NCBI GenBank assembly: GCA_002633025.1
Contig: NMRB01000005.1
Span: forward strand, 571,082-635,081
Reading direction: 5' to 3'
Source: Notospermus geniculatus
Lineage: Eukaryota > Nemertea > Pilidiophora > Heteronemertea > Lineidae
Length of the DNA stretch: 64,000 nucleotides
Shown here: positions 13,301 to 23,934 of the stretch, piece after piece
Layout: each line of letters opens with the position of its first letter
How positions within the stretch are numbered: the first letter of the stretch is position 1
The notes under the pieces: model-generated
The model's database searches: none
What the model was told of the DNA's origin: nothing
What the model saw: only the letters and a program-made list of their open reading frames with translations
Translations under genes and position numbers: made by a program

Positions 13301-13680
13301 CATTGAACGGGTATTGCCTATTTACATTAAAATCACCAACATTGTCTCGTACTGTCTCCTTGTGACTCAGCTCTCGATACTTACACCTCCATTTTCTGAA
13401 TTTCCAGGTGTTTGTAAACTTCTCTCGTGATCAAGATGATGGTGTTATCGATGACGATGACCAGAGTGACATTGAAGCCAAACCGTTTGATACATTCCAC
13501 ACTGGTGCATTTGATAACAATCTGTATGAGATCAATCCATTGCCGACGAAAGACATGGAGGAGAAGGGCTTGCCCGGTTATGAAAACCAAATCTATGACA
13601 ATAGGGGGGCGTCTCAGTATCAACAGAATGTTATTGATCACTCCGGTATTGGGCTGAGTGAAATGTCAACCAAATTATAG
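1349..13680 (+). CDS. ABCA-family lipid/sterol transporter, ABCA12/ABCA13/ABCA1-like (3' part, 23 exons)
   Basis: Full-size ABC transporter of subfamily A. Known members move lipids across membranes using two TMD-NBD halves; the first TMD lies outside the window. Exons read as 1349-1532, 1636-1767, 1950-2033, 2268-2464, 2666-2853, 3005-3208, 3340-3502, 3861-4170, 4341-4442, 6349-6603, 6862-7037, 7201-7261, 7510-7687, 7928-8043, 8601-8751 (repeated at 9816-9966), 10282-10538, 10758-11004, 11255-11503, 11785-11919, 12030-12226, 12389-12491, 12797-12934, 13408-13680; phases join at every junction. NBD1 shows Walker [12 protein letters not shown]-loop CPQHNVLFD, signature [15 protein letters not shown], Walker [14 protein letters not shown] and H-loop [12 protein letters not shown]2 begins at [10 protein letters not shown] and carries a large extracellular loop, then helices. 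A linker with seven serines and an acidic run precedes NBD2 ([50 protein letters not shown]). The C-terminus carries the VFVNF motif typical of ABCA1-type members. The pre-VFVNF segment ([12 protein letters not shown]) and IKRFHHHRR recall ABCA12; the exact orthologue is uncertain. Confidence 0.95.
2465..2640 (+). repeat. Degenerate tRNA-derived SINE (family 2) in ABCA intron
   Basis: The segment resembles the better copies at 8840-9415 and 15140-15355: a worn tRNA-like head (gagtggcg..., then gtttgatcccc as a relic box B) followed by gagactctcttt and ggtttcctcctg. It lies between the exons ending at 2464 and starting at 2666. Confidence 0.5.
3655..3740 (+). repeat. tRNA-like SINE head or tRNA relic
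   Basis: A box-A-like stretch (tggctaagtggttagcatg) and box-B-like stretch (ggcttcgagaccc) are spaced as in a tRNA, but the arms do not pair well. It sits inside an ABCA intron and is best read as the head of a decayed tRNA-derived SINE. Confidence 0.4.
4443..6348 (+). other. Largest ABCA intron in the window, with low-grade internal repeats
   Basis: This 1.9-kb intron contains two loosely repeated units near 5156-5290 (acacctgttatac variants) and repeated segments near 4860-4990, 5790-5910 and 5980-6060 that share gcttctg, ttagaac and ggtgcctcat. No coding exon with plausible splice sites is visible. Confidence 0.5.
8065..8155 (+). repeat. 3' fragment of SINE family 2
   Basis: The stretch from tctctgggcactccagtttcc to gattcagtattc matches the tail of the family-2 SINEs at 9330-9420 and 10170-10255. 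The tRNA head is absent. Confidence 0.5.
8176..8250 (+). repeat. tRNA-like sequence, probable SINE head
   Basis: A box-B-like gggtttcaaatcccgc near 8228-8243 follows a box-A-like gatggtgcc. Arms are poor, so this is not called a tRNA gene. It abuts the family-1 SINE. Confidence 0.35.
8258..8553 (-). repeat. tRNA-derived SINE family 1, copy A
   Basis: On the minus strand it starts ggagccacggtggtgtagtg (box A), has a box B gggttcgaatcccgc, then a shared body containing aagtctctttgcc, gggtaccagtcgg and ctgaaaggtttcagg. Copies at 9552-9768 and 17630-17930 define the family. The sequence also forms the spurious peptide [11 protein letters not shown], a known hallmark of translated tRNA-SINE heads. 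Confidence 0.85.
8840..9415 (+). repeat. tRNA-derived SINE family 2, interrupted by a MITE
   Basis: The head (gtcagacttgtgcagtgg ... cgcctgtcgtctctgaggtt) is at 8845-8911 and the body (gagagggcgactc, ggtttcctcctg, attcgcccaatgttgtc) resumes at about 9300. The TTAA element at 8916-9295 splits the two halves. An uninterrupted version stands at 10047-10250. Confidence 0.75.
8916..9295. mobile_element. TTAA-specific (piggyBac-type) MITE, 380 bp
   Basis: Ends are perfect inverted repeats of 24 bp beginning AGCAAATGGCTCGCGGGGTT. Both sides are flanked by TTAA (8912-8915 and 9296-9299). The allelic sequence at 10127-10130 holds a single TTAA with no insertion, an empty site. There is no reading frame for a transposase, so it is non-autonomous. 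TTAA duplication is the mark of piggyBac-like elements. Confidence 0.88.
9452..9550 (+). pseudogene. Truncated duplicate of ABCA exon 16 (assembly break)
   Basis: It is identical to the first 99 bases of exon 16 (10282-10380) and stops at the N at 9551. It is preceded by the same acceptor. I interpret it as an assembly artefact, not a biological pseudoexon. Confidence 0.8.
9552..9768 (-). repeat. tRNA-derived SINE family 1, copy B (second haplotype of copy A)
   Basis: It matches 8337-8553 almost base for base, including box A and box B, and is cut off at the N. It is the second assembled version of the same insertion. Confidence 0.85.
9816..9966 (+). other. Second copy of ABCA exon 15
   Basis: It is 151 nt, like 8601-8751, with identical splice sites and one silent G/A difference. 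The exon runs from phase 2 to phase 0, so including it twice would shift the frame. Only one copy can be used in a functional transcript, which fits a redundant-haplotype origin. Confidence 0.85.
10047..10250 (+). repeat. SINE family 2 without the MITE insertion
   Basis: This is the same SINE as 8840-9415 but with an intact junction ctcttaaatgatag where the other version carries the 380-bp MITE between two TTAAs. SINE sequence divergence from the other version is noticeably higher than in the exons. Confidence 0.75.
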
Positions 13681-15130
13681 ACGAGATTGAAATCTGATAA
13701 GAATTGACTGTGATGACTTTGTAGTTAGGAACGGGAGCTCAGATATTTCTGCAATTATATTGATCTGGCTTCAAGATATGTTGTGATTTGTGCTGCTAAA
13801 TCTCTGGATAATTGACTGGATGAAAGAAGCCAATGGGATTTTGGTGCCTGGAAAAAATACAGTAGTTAAACTGCCCTGAAATAAAAATGAGACAAGCCTA
13901 CAGTACAAGATGAACAGTTCAGATCTGGACAATACCGAGATTCGCAAGTGACCAGCGTAGCAAACCTATCATTTCAGTTCAGATCTGGTTATGATCTGAG
14001 TGGTGGATGTGGTTCTGACAGAGGAACAGGGCACTGTGCTGTGTAACAGGATATGTCATTCCCTGAGAACATGCTCTAAAGCATGGAAGGACAAAGACGA
14101 TCTGTCAGGAACAAGATGGCCAAGAAAAATGACATGTTAAAGGGGAGATGGCCTAGAAAAGTGACATGTTAAAGGGGAAATGGCCAAGAGAAGTCACGTA
14201 CTAAAGGAGAGATGACCAAGAGAAATAAAGTCTTAAAGGGGAGATGGCCAAGAGAAGTGAGGTGTTAAAGGGGAAATGGCTAAGAGAAGTGACTTATTCA
14301 TTTATATTGAACACCATATTCAGTTGTGGCACTTGGTCACATATTTGATGGCTTATTTTCATTTTGAGTTATTTGATTCCAGTTTGACCAATTTGTGATT
14401 AGTTTTCGTCTTCTGACTTGGTGTTTAGGTCAAGCAGTCTTCTGGCAATTCCACCGTCGTGGCATTTTGTCCACAAACCGTTATGACAATGCAATTTGTA
14501 TTTATTTATGTAGATTATTGTAATTATTTATTCAAGGTGTAAACTCAACTATGCACTATACGGTACTCACATTTTGTATAGTTGACCTATTACGATGATA
14601 TGAGTTGTATTCAAACAACTAAACAGTGATGAGTGGCTTCTACTGAAATGATGCAAGATACATCTCTAAATAGCCAATGTTTGTCTACCTCTAAAACCTA
14701 CAGTTGCCTTACATTTAGAACTGTCTTTTCCTTATGTTGAGGGAGATCCCACTTTGTCATTACTACATTAGAGGTTGAATGATATGTACCACCTTCACTG
14801 AATCATAATCAGCAGTGTTTCATTCACTACGTGTCTTTTAGTATCATTTTCTGTTGCCACTCGTCAGTTTAAGTTGTGGGGACTGAAAACAAAGGTCACT
14901 TTTGGTAAACCGTAATACTCATGTTTTCTGCTATTTTTTGGCCTAAATGAAATTACCTGGAAGCCTAATGCTGACAGGCTGGGAAGGGAGAACTAACCAT
15001 TTTGATCTCATCTGTTCTTAACTTTGTCAAGATTTATGTAATACCTCAATATTACTATTTGTAGTTTCTAATCTGTAGCGGGCAGTGTTAGTTATAGAAA
15101 TCATTTTGATTTGTTCACTAAAATAAAATA
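13681..15130 (+). other. ABCA 3' untranslated region
   Basis: It follows the stop codon at 13678-13680. AATAAA motifs stand at about 13880, 14209 and 15122; the last, just before a SINE, is a plausible distal poly(A) signal. Apart from the short repeat at 14100-14300 nothing else is recognisable. Confidence 0.55.
14100..14300 (+). repeat. Diverged tandem repeat of about 33 bp in the ABCA 3'UTR
   Basis: Around six units contain the pattern gatggccaagagaagtgac followed by rtgttaaaggggara. Units vary by substitutions and one or two bases of length. Confidence 0.75.
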
Positions 15131-15139
15131 TTGAGTTGA

Positions 15140-15355
15140 GAACCGAGCGCCAAATTCGGCATTATTGGTTCTATAGACAATATTGGGCGATTTTAATGTA
15201 ATGCAGGAGGAAACCGGAGTGCCCGGAGGAAACCTGCGCTGTCAAAGAGAGTCGCCCTCTCTATCACATGAGACACGGACACGACCGGGAATCGAACCCG
15301 CGACCTCAGAGGTGACAGGCGCCGATGTTTCCATTGCGCCACTCTGACACTCTGA
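15140..15355 (-). repeat. tRNA-derived SINE family 2, minus-strand copy
   Basis: On the minus strand it reads gagtggcgcaatggaaacat (box A region), gcgggttcgattcccggtcg (box B), then gagagggcgactctc and ggtttcctcctg. It is the best preserved head of family 2 in the window. Confidence 0.8.
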
Positions 15356-15359
15356 CACT

Positions 15360-18300
15360 GTTCACTGGTAACCTGTAAGGGTGATCCTCTGTTGCCACTG
15401 TGTGTGTACCGGTAACTTTGGCTGGCTGAGAAATAAATGTGATACACCCACTCTCAGCTGTCCAGGCGTCTGTCACACATCAATAACGTGGTAGGAATCA
15501 GAGATGTCAGCTGAGTACATGGCACAGGAGCCCCTTGTTCCGTGACAAACTTCCTGTTTTTGCTCTTGAACTCATCTGTGGTTCATTTTTCAATTGATTA
15601 ACTTGAAACTGCTGCATGAACTTTTTCGAGTTTTTGTGTGGAAATAAAACTTGGTGCTGAATGTTTAAAAGCCATTAAGATCAATGCCGGAGAGTTAAAA
15701 ACGAAAATGCTGGAACAGCATCTTCTGAGTTTTCCGAGTCACTTGGAAGTGTATTGACCGAGCTGGTCATGTTCCTTTTAAAGATTTATACACTTTTCTC
15801 TTTGCAGTGTATACTGACTCTGTCCAATAACATGACCACTTGCAGTTATAATGCTAGTGAACAAAGATTTAGGACAGGCTGGCCCTGTTGTGATTGCTGA
15901 ATCAAATTATCGCCATAATTAAGCTTCTTTTTTATTATTGTTTCCTCCGTACCATTTTGTTTAAGGTAGATAATAACTTTTTGCCATTGGATAGATGGAG
16001 ATCACTACTGTTGATTTGAATTGAGGATAGTATGGATAAAGTAAGTAAAAGCTTTACCTTCTTTCTGTTTTGTGAAAATGCATTGGATGGTGCTGTACAA
16101 AACTGAAGTAAAAGCATAGGCTAGATTTCGTTCGTGCCACCAATCCAACAAAAGATCAGAGGGCTTTCCTTTTGCCTCGATTGTGTTTATTACAAGATTC
16201 AGAATTCGATATAAACGAGAGGAATCGGCGATTAAAAATTCGATGATTTCAAGACTAACGCATACCCTCATTTTCGTAGTATTATATATACCTTTTTATC
16301 ATAGTTGCCAGATGCATTTCATTCTAACCAGGCTTTTGTCTGCAGAATTCCTTTTCAACAGTCTGCACTGTGGATTGTCTTGAGGCTTGTGAGACCTTGT
16401 GATTGTTCTATGGTATTTTCCATGTCCGCCACCACTTTGGTAGGACATACAGTAGTCCACTCATGTCTCGGCCTGGGACCTGTGTATAAAGGTATTAGAA
16501 TGAAGGTCATTTGAATTTGACGTCTACTGGTATTCACAAAATGTGGTCATGCCGAACCATCATCTTGCTTCAAAACACAACCTTCAATGGAATGACATTG
16601 GAGATAAGTCCCTCATTCGGAGAACTAGCCTGGTTAGATTGATTTGAGCTACTCTGCTTCCAACTCAATGGCTTTGTGATATTGTAACAACAATGCAATG
16701 GTATATGTAGCCTCCAATGTTTTTACTATGTGATGTTTCAGTTGTATTGAGTACAGACGGACGATGTTTTGATTAGGTTCTTGACCAGAATGATGGACGT
16801 ACATTATTTTGTCTAATAAATTGTAATCAAATGAATGATCATGATCATAGAAGTTGCGGTTGTTCATTATTGAAACGAAATTCTTCAACCCTAGGACATC
16901 AAACTCGGTCGACCACAGTGCGAGTTAAAATCTCTTGTTCCATCTTTTGTGAATGGAAATTACACTTGACGCCCAGAAGTACTCTCATGCTGTCCTCAAT
17001 TCCCAGAGTCCTTTCTCGGTCAAAACTCATTCAATGGGGTCAACTCATTCAATGGGGATATGGTTGATTTATCCAATCGTTAAACTGGATGAAGTGGCTT
17101 CGTGTCGAGTGGTAGGCCTACATCTGAAAGTAATGAAGAACATGTACATCGTTGTATTAGGAAGACAACTTTATTCCCTATAAACCATGCATCACAAAAA
17201 AAACAGTGCACCTGTAAACATACAAAGTTGATGTGTTTCAGGGAAATGTCCATTGAACAAGAGAAGTGTCATAGGTGAGGGGACATTTTCTGGAACACAC
17301 TGTACATTACAATATTGTTGACTCATAAAATATTCTACTTTCACCAGGAAGTTAAAATACCTAAATACTGTCAACAAATTTCATCTTATCTAATGGTCGT
17401 TATCTACTTTTGCTATGACTAACATTATATATCAACACCACAAATATGCTGTTAATTGATTTAGCAAACAAAAATACCACAGAAGTGCTATTTGAGTGGA
17501 GTTATCACAAGATTGTGGCTTGACTTGGAAACCAAAACCCACACGTTAGGCCACAACATCATGTGGTCAGATTCAATGGACAAGTGGCTAAATTTTGAGT
17601 TCTTCCTCATTAATATCCATAAACTACATGTAAAAAAGTTTTAAAAGTTTGGGTTTATAGTCTGATATCAACAACGGTAGAGGTGTCATCTGACTTGACA
17701 CTTTAACCCCAGTCTATCCTGAAACCTTTCAGTAGAACTCAGATGAGCTGCTCATTCAGCGCTACAATCCGAGCATTTCCAACCGGTACCCGGTACCCAT
17801 TTATATACCTGGGTGAAGAGAGGCCAGCGAGGCAAAGAGACTTGCCCAAAGTCTCACACCCAGTGGGAGTCAAACCCGGGACCCTCTGACTGCTAGTGGG
17901 CGGCCCGAACCACTACACCACCGTGGCTCCTCAACACTCTGCTTGACAATGACATTATCCCAGCAGGTTTGTTATAAAATACTAATATACTTTGGTACTA
18001 AGTTAATCAAACAGCAGTAGTTGTGTTAGTCATGTTTATATACCGGTACTCAGCTTGCTAGACAAATGGTGACATGGTGAACTACATAGTTGGATTGAGC
18101 TTTGTGTACCCCACCTCCTCTGAGGTCCAACTGATGCCGACTCAAGTCAAAATATGGATCAATTGAACCAGTGCGGTCAATGTTGTGTACTTTTTATCGT
18201 TAGATTTGTGCCCTCATACTTGTATTATGACAGATGTATTAAGTGAAAAAGTGAAAGTGAATATATACATAAATACAGCTACATATTTACAGAGTTGAAG

Positions 18301-18674
18301 TGCCATTACCCTATTACCCCGAAGCCACACTCTACACGTGCATGTACATAACATAACAGCAGCAGGTTATTAATGGATAGCAGGACAGCTAAATCCCTAA
18401 AATATCCTATAAATACCATAAGTTACAAAAATTTGACTGGCTATTCAGAGATATCACCCCCATCAGCACAGATGGAGCAAGATCAGCAAATGGTACAACA
18501 AGTTGGGAGCAGACTAGTTTACTAAATCAGGGTGAAATTCTTGGGAAAGGTGAACACTAGCATCGCAAGTCGTACTACTATTCCAAAGGTACTTGAAAAA
18601 ATATTCTACCACATTCAAGTTCAGGTGTTCCCCTCATGAGTTGCACCCTTGTCAAGATTCAAGGCCTAATATTT
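15360..18674. other. Spacer between the ends of the ABCA and LRR-Death genes
   Basis: Both flanking genes end here (tail to tail). I see AATAAA at 15431 and 15642 and a family-1 SINE at 17630-17930. The rest has only short unconvincing reading frames. Confidence 0.5.
17630..17930 (-). repeat. tRNA-derived SINE family 1, copy C
   Basis: It is an independent insertion sharing the full length of copy A, from the tail aaagtttgggtttatagtc to the head ggagccacggtggtgtagtg. It carries a small internal duplication (ccggtaccc) absent from copy A. Confidence 0.85.
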
Positions 18675-21600
18675 CTAGCTGTCTTGATGGAGTGAAAGTT
18701 CCTTCCTCAAAATTGCCTGATCAGATAAACCAGGAGGTTCTGTCTCGGTTGAGTTGGCACTGGTTAATACCTTCCTATACAATCTCTCATCCGTCATCGC
18801 AGGTTCCTGCGTGTCGCTCATGTTCGGGTAGCTTCCCATCGAAGCCTGCATTGAAGTTTGTTGAGGAAACCCCGTGTAACTGTACTGTGAATTCTGCGTG
18901 ACACTTGGATCATCATTCTGACAAGGTACGCGGTCTGATTCTTCAGAACCTCGTCTCGTCTGTGAAGGACTTTGACTCGATGCAAATGGAGCCATGGTTT
19001 GCTGTGCATATGGAACCATCTGAGGGTTTCTAACCATACCCTGTTGTGGCACCGGTGACTGTGTCCGTGCTTGCACAGGAAGATGGCTCCTCTGAAGAGA
19101 TTCTTGCTCAAGGTATGCGACCCTTTTCATCTCCGTGGCACCAGAGTACGAGGCCGTGTTATCAACTGAAAGTTTTTGTCGAGGAGGAGTACCAGTAAAG
19201 TTCTGGTTCTCTGTTGCTGGTAAACTGCTCACATGACCAGCCATCGGGGGCTTTCCAAAATAGTTCATGCTTGGCTCCTGTCCTTGAAATTGTCCTACAG
19301 GAGGGTATTGTGACCCAGGAGGATATGGTCCCGGTGGGCGGCTACTGGGCCAATTTGAAATAGTGAGGCTACCCACATCAGGCAGTTTACAGTCTGAAGG
19401 CAGATTCACTAAACTAGATTCAGGCTGACTAGTACGTCGCGACCGACCGTCATCTGTTGGGGTGTATGATGGCGGGGGGCTACAACGATAGTCAGGGTTA
19501 GTTCGCCATGGATCCTGACCATACGGAACCCCTTGTGGAGCACTTTGGTACATACTGTAACCTTGGCCTGGATACACTGGAGGTCCCTGGGGACCAGGTT
19601 CATATGCACCTTGACTGGCATAAGGACCAGGTTGTGCATATGGCGGCAGAGCCTGTGAAATCGGCATTGCAAGTTTGGTTCCAATACGTTTCTGCAGCTC
19701 CCCTCTCACTTGCAAATCATTGAGGACGCCATCTTTTAGAATTCGTGCAGGTTGTTTAAATCCCTTAGAGATGAGCAGACGATAAAGTGACCCCAAGGAC
19801 TTATCGTTTTGTTCCCATTTCTTCAACAGATTCCACGTCAGAGTTTTATGCATGTCCTTTTTAGAATCAGCGTAGAGAAGATCCTTCTCGTCGCGACTCA
19901 TGCCTAGCTCCTCGGCGATGTGCTCCCAAGCATTGGTCGTCTCAATCTTCTGTCGAAGATTGCGTTCTGTCTCGCCATCGATGTCATCAACATACGAGGC
20001 ATCAAGGACTTTGAAGATGTCACTTTCTTCCAAGGTCTGCAAAGACAAAACATAGATTCCTTCATCCTGAGAATCTCAGGTCATTTACGGTCGTGCCCTC
20101 CCTCAATGTCTGAACCAAGCGCAGGTTGGGGAGCCGGTTGTGAAGACCCTGGGTGTGAGGATGAGATTCCTTTGGCAATGTTCTGTGGTGTTCCAGAACA
20201 TGTCTGCAGGCCATCATAGAGAGCAATAGTCATATATTAGGACAGGGACATGGCCTATACTTGGTAGTAACATGAAATCCCTTCTTGTGTTAAAGTGATT
20301 CACTTTGGAAACTATAGCAGAAATCAGGAGCTGCTTCAACAGTGTCTTTATCCAACAGTAACTTACCTCAGGTGATACACTGTCTGGCGGTGGTCTTTGT
20401 GTTGGTGGTGGGACCCCTGCGGGAGGGCCATATATGGGCACACCTGGAGAGCAGAGAAACCATATCAATTTGGATGTACTGTACCTAAAGTACCGGTAAC
20501 TAGAAAGAAACCTCTTCTCCTTGATCAGCTCCAATCTGTCCCTCATTTTGGCTATTCTCATGAAGGCATCTTCTCCATCGTATTTTCTTTCAAATGAGGG
20601 AAACAGAACCGAAATGGCCTGAATCTCAGGATGCATTTTGGCCAACAGCCACTGGTCCTTGTCATGTAGAAACTTTGTTCTTTCTATTCCATTTGAAACC
20701 TTCAGCTGTGACATGCTCACATTGGTTCATTCAAAGTTTAGACCAAGACATTCCTTCACTCGGTCCGTCTCTCAACACTTACCTTGTGAAGGTGGCAGAT
20801 ACTGATGAGTTGGTGGCCCTTGTGGTTGGAAAATTGCCTGGGGAGGCATGTAGGGAATTTGAGGAGGGTAGTAGCCAGCTTTCTCTGGGTGCATCTTTTT
20901 CTCTTCTTCAGAGAGCTGAAATGAAAAAGTATAGACAAACATCAGACATCAGAGAGTGAGTGAAATACATGTATAGTGTTTTCAGTCTACTTACCTCTTT
21001 GGAGTATTTTTCCTGGAACGTTAAATTGAATTAGGGTACACCAACACAAGCTTCAAAAAAGAAGACAGCTGAAAATAATAACCTGCTGCAAACTCTGATG
21101 ATTTCCATCCTGAAATCTCATCCTGAAATCTTCAAAGTATGAGCATTCTATTCTACAGCAACCAGTCTCAACCTCTAGTCTTATGAACAGGTATCCAATG
21201 CTTTACTAAAATGAGGGAAACAGAACCGAAATGGCCTGAATCTCAGGATGCATTTTGGCCAACAGCCACTGGTCCTTGTCATGTAGAAACTTTGTTCTTT
21301 CTGTTCGATTTGAAACCTTCAGCTGTGACATGCTCACATTGGTTCATTCAAAGTTTAGAGCGAGACATTCCTTCACTTGGTCCGTCTCTCAACACTTACC
21401 TTGTGAAGGTGGCAGATACTGATGAGTTGGTGGCCCTTGAGGTTGGAAAATTGCCTGGGGAGGCATGTAGGGAATTTGAGGAGGGTAGTAGCCAGCTTTC
21501 TCTGGGTGCATCTTCTTCTCTTCTTCAGAGAGCTGAAATGAAAAAGTATAGACAAACATCAGACATCAAAGAGTGAGTGAACTACATATAGTGTTTTCAG

Positions 21601-23810
21601 TCTACTTACCTCTTTGGAGTATTTTTCCTGGAACGTTAAATTGAATTACACCAACACAAGCTTCAAAAAAGAAGACAGCTGAAAACAATACCCTACTGCA
21701 AACTCTGATGATTTCCATCCTGAAAAAGTATGAGCATTCTATTCTACAGCAACCAGTCTCAACCTCTAGTCTTATGAACAGGTATCCAATGCTCTACTAA
21801 TCAGCACTGTCAGGGCATGTTCCACAAACTTAAACTTACATGTACTATCAGAACTGAACTCAGACAGCATACTACTTGAATGTGTCGCCAACGTTTAGAT
21901 TTTGATAATGATTCTTTTTAATCCACAAACCACAATAACCTACCATACATGTTTGATATCACATGCCACAGAAGACGAATTCAAGTATAACCTTCCGGGA
22001 GCAAATGACTCACACTCTACAAACTGACCTAAAACCTATGTTAGGCCTAAACATAGCTATACCTACTCTACAGATTGAAACATGGGTCATTCTCAAGGCA
22101 TGATCAGCACATGATTCCCTTTTTTCCCTGTTTTTTTAAAAGTTGTAAGCATGACTTTGCAATATAGAAAGACGCCAAAGACTTGCCCACTTTCCGGTAC
22201 AAGACGACAACATGACATCACTCTCTCGGGGGCAACACCAGGCACACTCTGGCAGGTGATCCCTGAAGGTGCTGCTCCACGAGGGAATTCTATGGCACGA
22301 GTTGGCCCTCACTGGGCAATCCACCATTGTTGGTTTCCTTACAAATTGCCCCTTGACCAGCCACAGAAACGATTGCCCATAGTGGTGTCAACTGCGGACA
22401 TGGCTGAATCGTCATAGAGTGCCAACTAGCGCAAGAAAACTCTCATGGAGGAGTGGACCTTGATTTACCGGTAGGCCCTGCGGACAAGAAACATTCTTCG
22501 AAGGCACACAATCAGACATGCTGAATGGCAGACAAAACACGCAGTCAGCACCTCTTCACAAGAAAGGCAGAAATGAAATATGAGAAGATATGTACACCCC
22601 CTACCTCATCCGATTCCACCCTTGGAAGATTTGTCCCCCTCAACATGACCTCTTTTAGCCCTTGAATAGCTAACATTGGGTGATTCAGATTCTGCCTGCT
22701 GTCCAAACACGCCTCCGCTGCATCGTAATCACGACAAATCGGATTTCCTTGCAGATGTAATTCAGTCAACGCCGGGAAGTCATCCACGTTGAAGATGAGG
22801 CTTCTTATCTGGTTGTCGGTGATGTACAAGTTGGTCAAGTTGGGCAACGACAACACATGGGCTGGAATTCCTGTGAGATTATTCCTACACAACCCAAGTT
22901 GGCGTATGTTATCGAAATGTCTCAGGTTTGGAATCTGGTACAAGTCATTCGTACAGAGGGACAGGAGTGTTATCTGTTTGAAGCCCTTGACATTGCGCAT
23001 ATTCTTAAACAAGTCGTCCACGCCCTTATCTCCCAAACTTCCCAGCATACTTGAATTCAGCCACAACTCCAAAACAGTACTGCCCTCTTTCGGCCACTGC
23101 TTTTTCACCTCCAAGCTCTTTACCATTTTCATCAGGGTCAAAGCGTGTCCTCGACTGTACTTCCAAAATACCTCCCCCTTATCAGTTGGGTGGATGTCCA
23201 TTCGTTCTAAGATCTGGTCCCGAAACAAGTCCTCCATCTGACTCCCCTCATAACGTCCAAAAGATTCATCGGTGATCAGAAGCTTGAGATTCTTCAGTGA
23301 GAACACCCCGACTGGAATCTGGCCCTCTTGAATCTTCGTATCACTGATATTCAACTCCTCCAAGGTTTGAATTTTGCGAATATCTTCTGGGAGAGTCTCA
23401 ATATTCGTCTGTGAGAGGTCAAGGTGTTTCAACTTCTTCAGCCCGCACAAGTTTTGAATGCACCTGGTAATGTTCAGGCTTGGGTTACATTGAAGGATAA
23501 TCTTTGTCAGGTTCTTCAGACCATTCTCAATATTGAGCGGCACTTCCACCAAGTCATTGTTTGACAGGTTTAACGATCGCAATGTACATGACACACGCAA
23601 TGTTTCCAAGTCAGCATCAACTAATTTGTTACTCATTAAATCTAAGTCAACTAGAGTTGTAAAGACATAAAAGTCCCTCAGACAAGGTCCCAGTTCGTTA
23701 ACTTGAGCATTTAAGATTTTGACAACGTCCCTTTTGATCCGATTCTGGTTGGCATCATAAACTGGGAGTGAATCCCGCAGACCCAGCATTCCGATGTAAA
23801 CTTCCTCCAT
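18675..23810 (-). CDS. Leucine-rich repeat / Death domain protein with proline-rich regions (about 931 aa)
   Basis: Coding exons on the minus strand: 23810-22605, 18-nt microexon (21627-21610 or its duplicate 21012-20995), 133-nt exon (21532-21400 or duplicate 20915-20783), 20443-20367, and 20036-18675. Phases fit throughout (0, 0, 1, 0). Residues 1-402 hold about ten irregular LRRs in two blocks (about 50-165 and 280-400; e.g. LRSLNLSNNDLVEVP, LTELHLQGNP). Residues 403-478 form a linker, charged (EKYSKE, SEEEKKMHPEK) then proline-rich (PPQIPYMPPQ, PPPTQRPPP). A Death domain follows at about 480-575 (NAWEHIAEELGMS, LLKKWEQ, LGSLYRLLISKG). The tail to 931 is rich in P, Q, S, G and Y with no known fold. 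Death domains bind other Death domains in apoptosis or innate signalling; LRRs suggest a sensing role, as in PIDD, but no ZU5 or NACHT is seen. Function is inferred from domains only. No signal peptide: likely cytoplasmic. Joining the LRR exon to the Death exon is my inference from splice sites and phase. Confidence 0.82.
20995..21012 (-). other. 18-nt microexon, copy 1
   Basis: On the minus strand cgttccag precedes GAAAAATACTCCAAAGAG, followed by gtaagtag. It encodes EKYSKE in phase 0 to 0 and joins the LRR exon to the next exon. An identical copy stands at 21610-21627. Confidence 0.7.
21610..21627 (-). other. 18-nt microexon, copy 2
   Basis: It is identical in sequence and splice sites to 20995-21012, within the second unit of the tandem duplication. 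It is the copy nearest the upstream LRR exon. Confidence 0.7.
21800..22604 (-). other. Intron of the LRR-Death gene
   Basis: It separates the donor GATGAG|GTAGGG after the LRR exon from the duplicated cassette. No further exon or clear repeat is visible. Confidence 0.5.
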
Positions 23811-23934
23811 GGCCTCTGTGAGTGTTAAGTCCCCTTTAAATTTCTTGTAGAATTATGAAACTGAAATGAACAAAGCCAAAGGGTAGCATTAACCTCATGA
23901 CAACTTGAACCACTACAAACAATAGCGAACCATG

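Larger units (their letters stand above)
20592..21799 (-). repeat. Tandem duplication of about 617 bp carrying two coding exons of the LRR-Death gene
   Basis: Unit 1 (about 20592-21209) and unit 2 (about 21209-21799) match at high identity with small indels. Each contains the 18-nt microexon and the 133-nt exon with intact splice sites. The 133-nt copies differ only at silent positions seen by eye. Using both copies in series would run into TGA just after the junction (GCT CTC TGA), so only one copy can be used per productive transcript. Confidence 0.85.

Noticed and set aside
15285-15352. tRNA gene on the minus strand
   Set aside because: It is the head of SINE family 2: good B box, but weak arms and a repeated downstream body.
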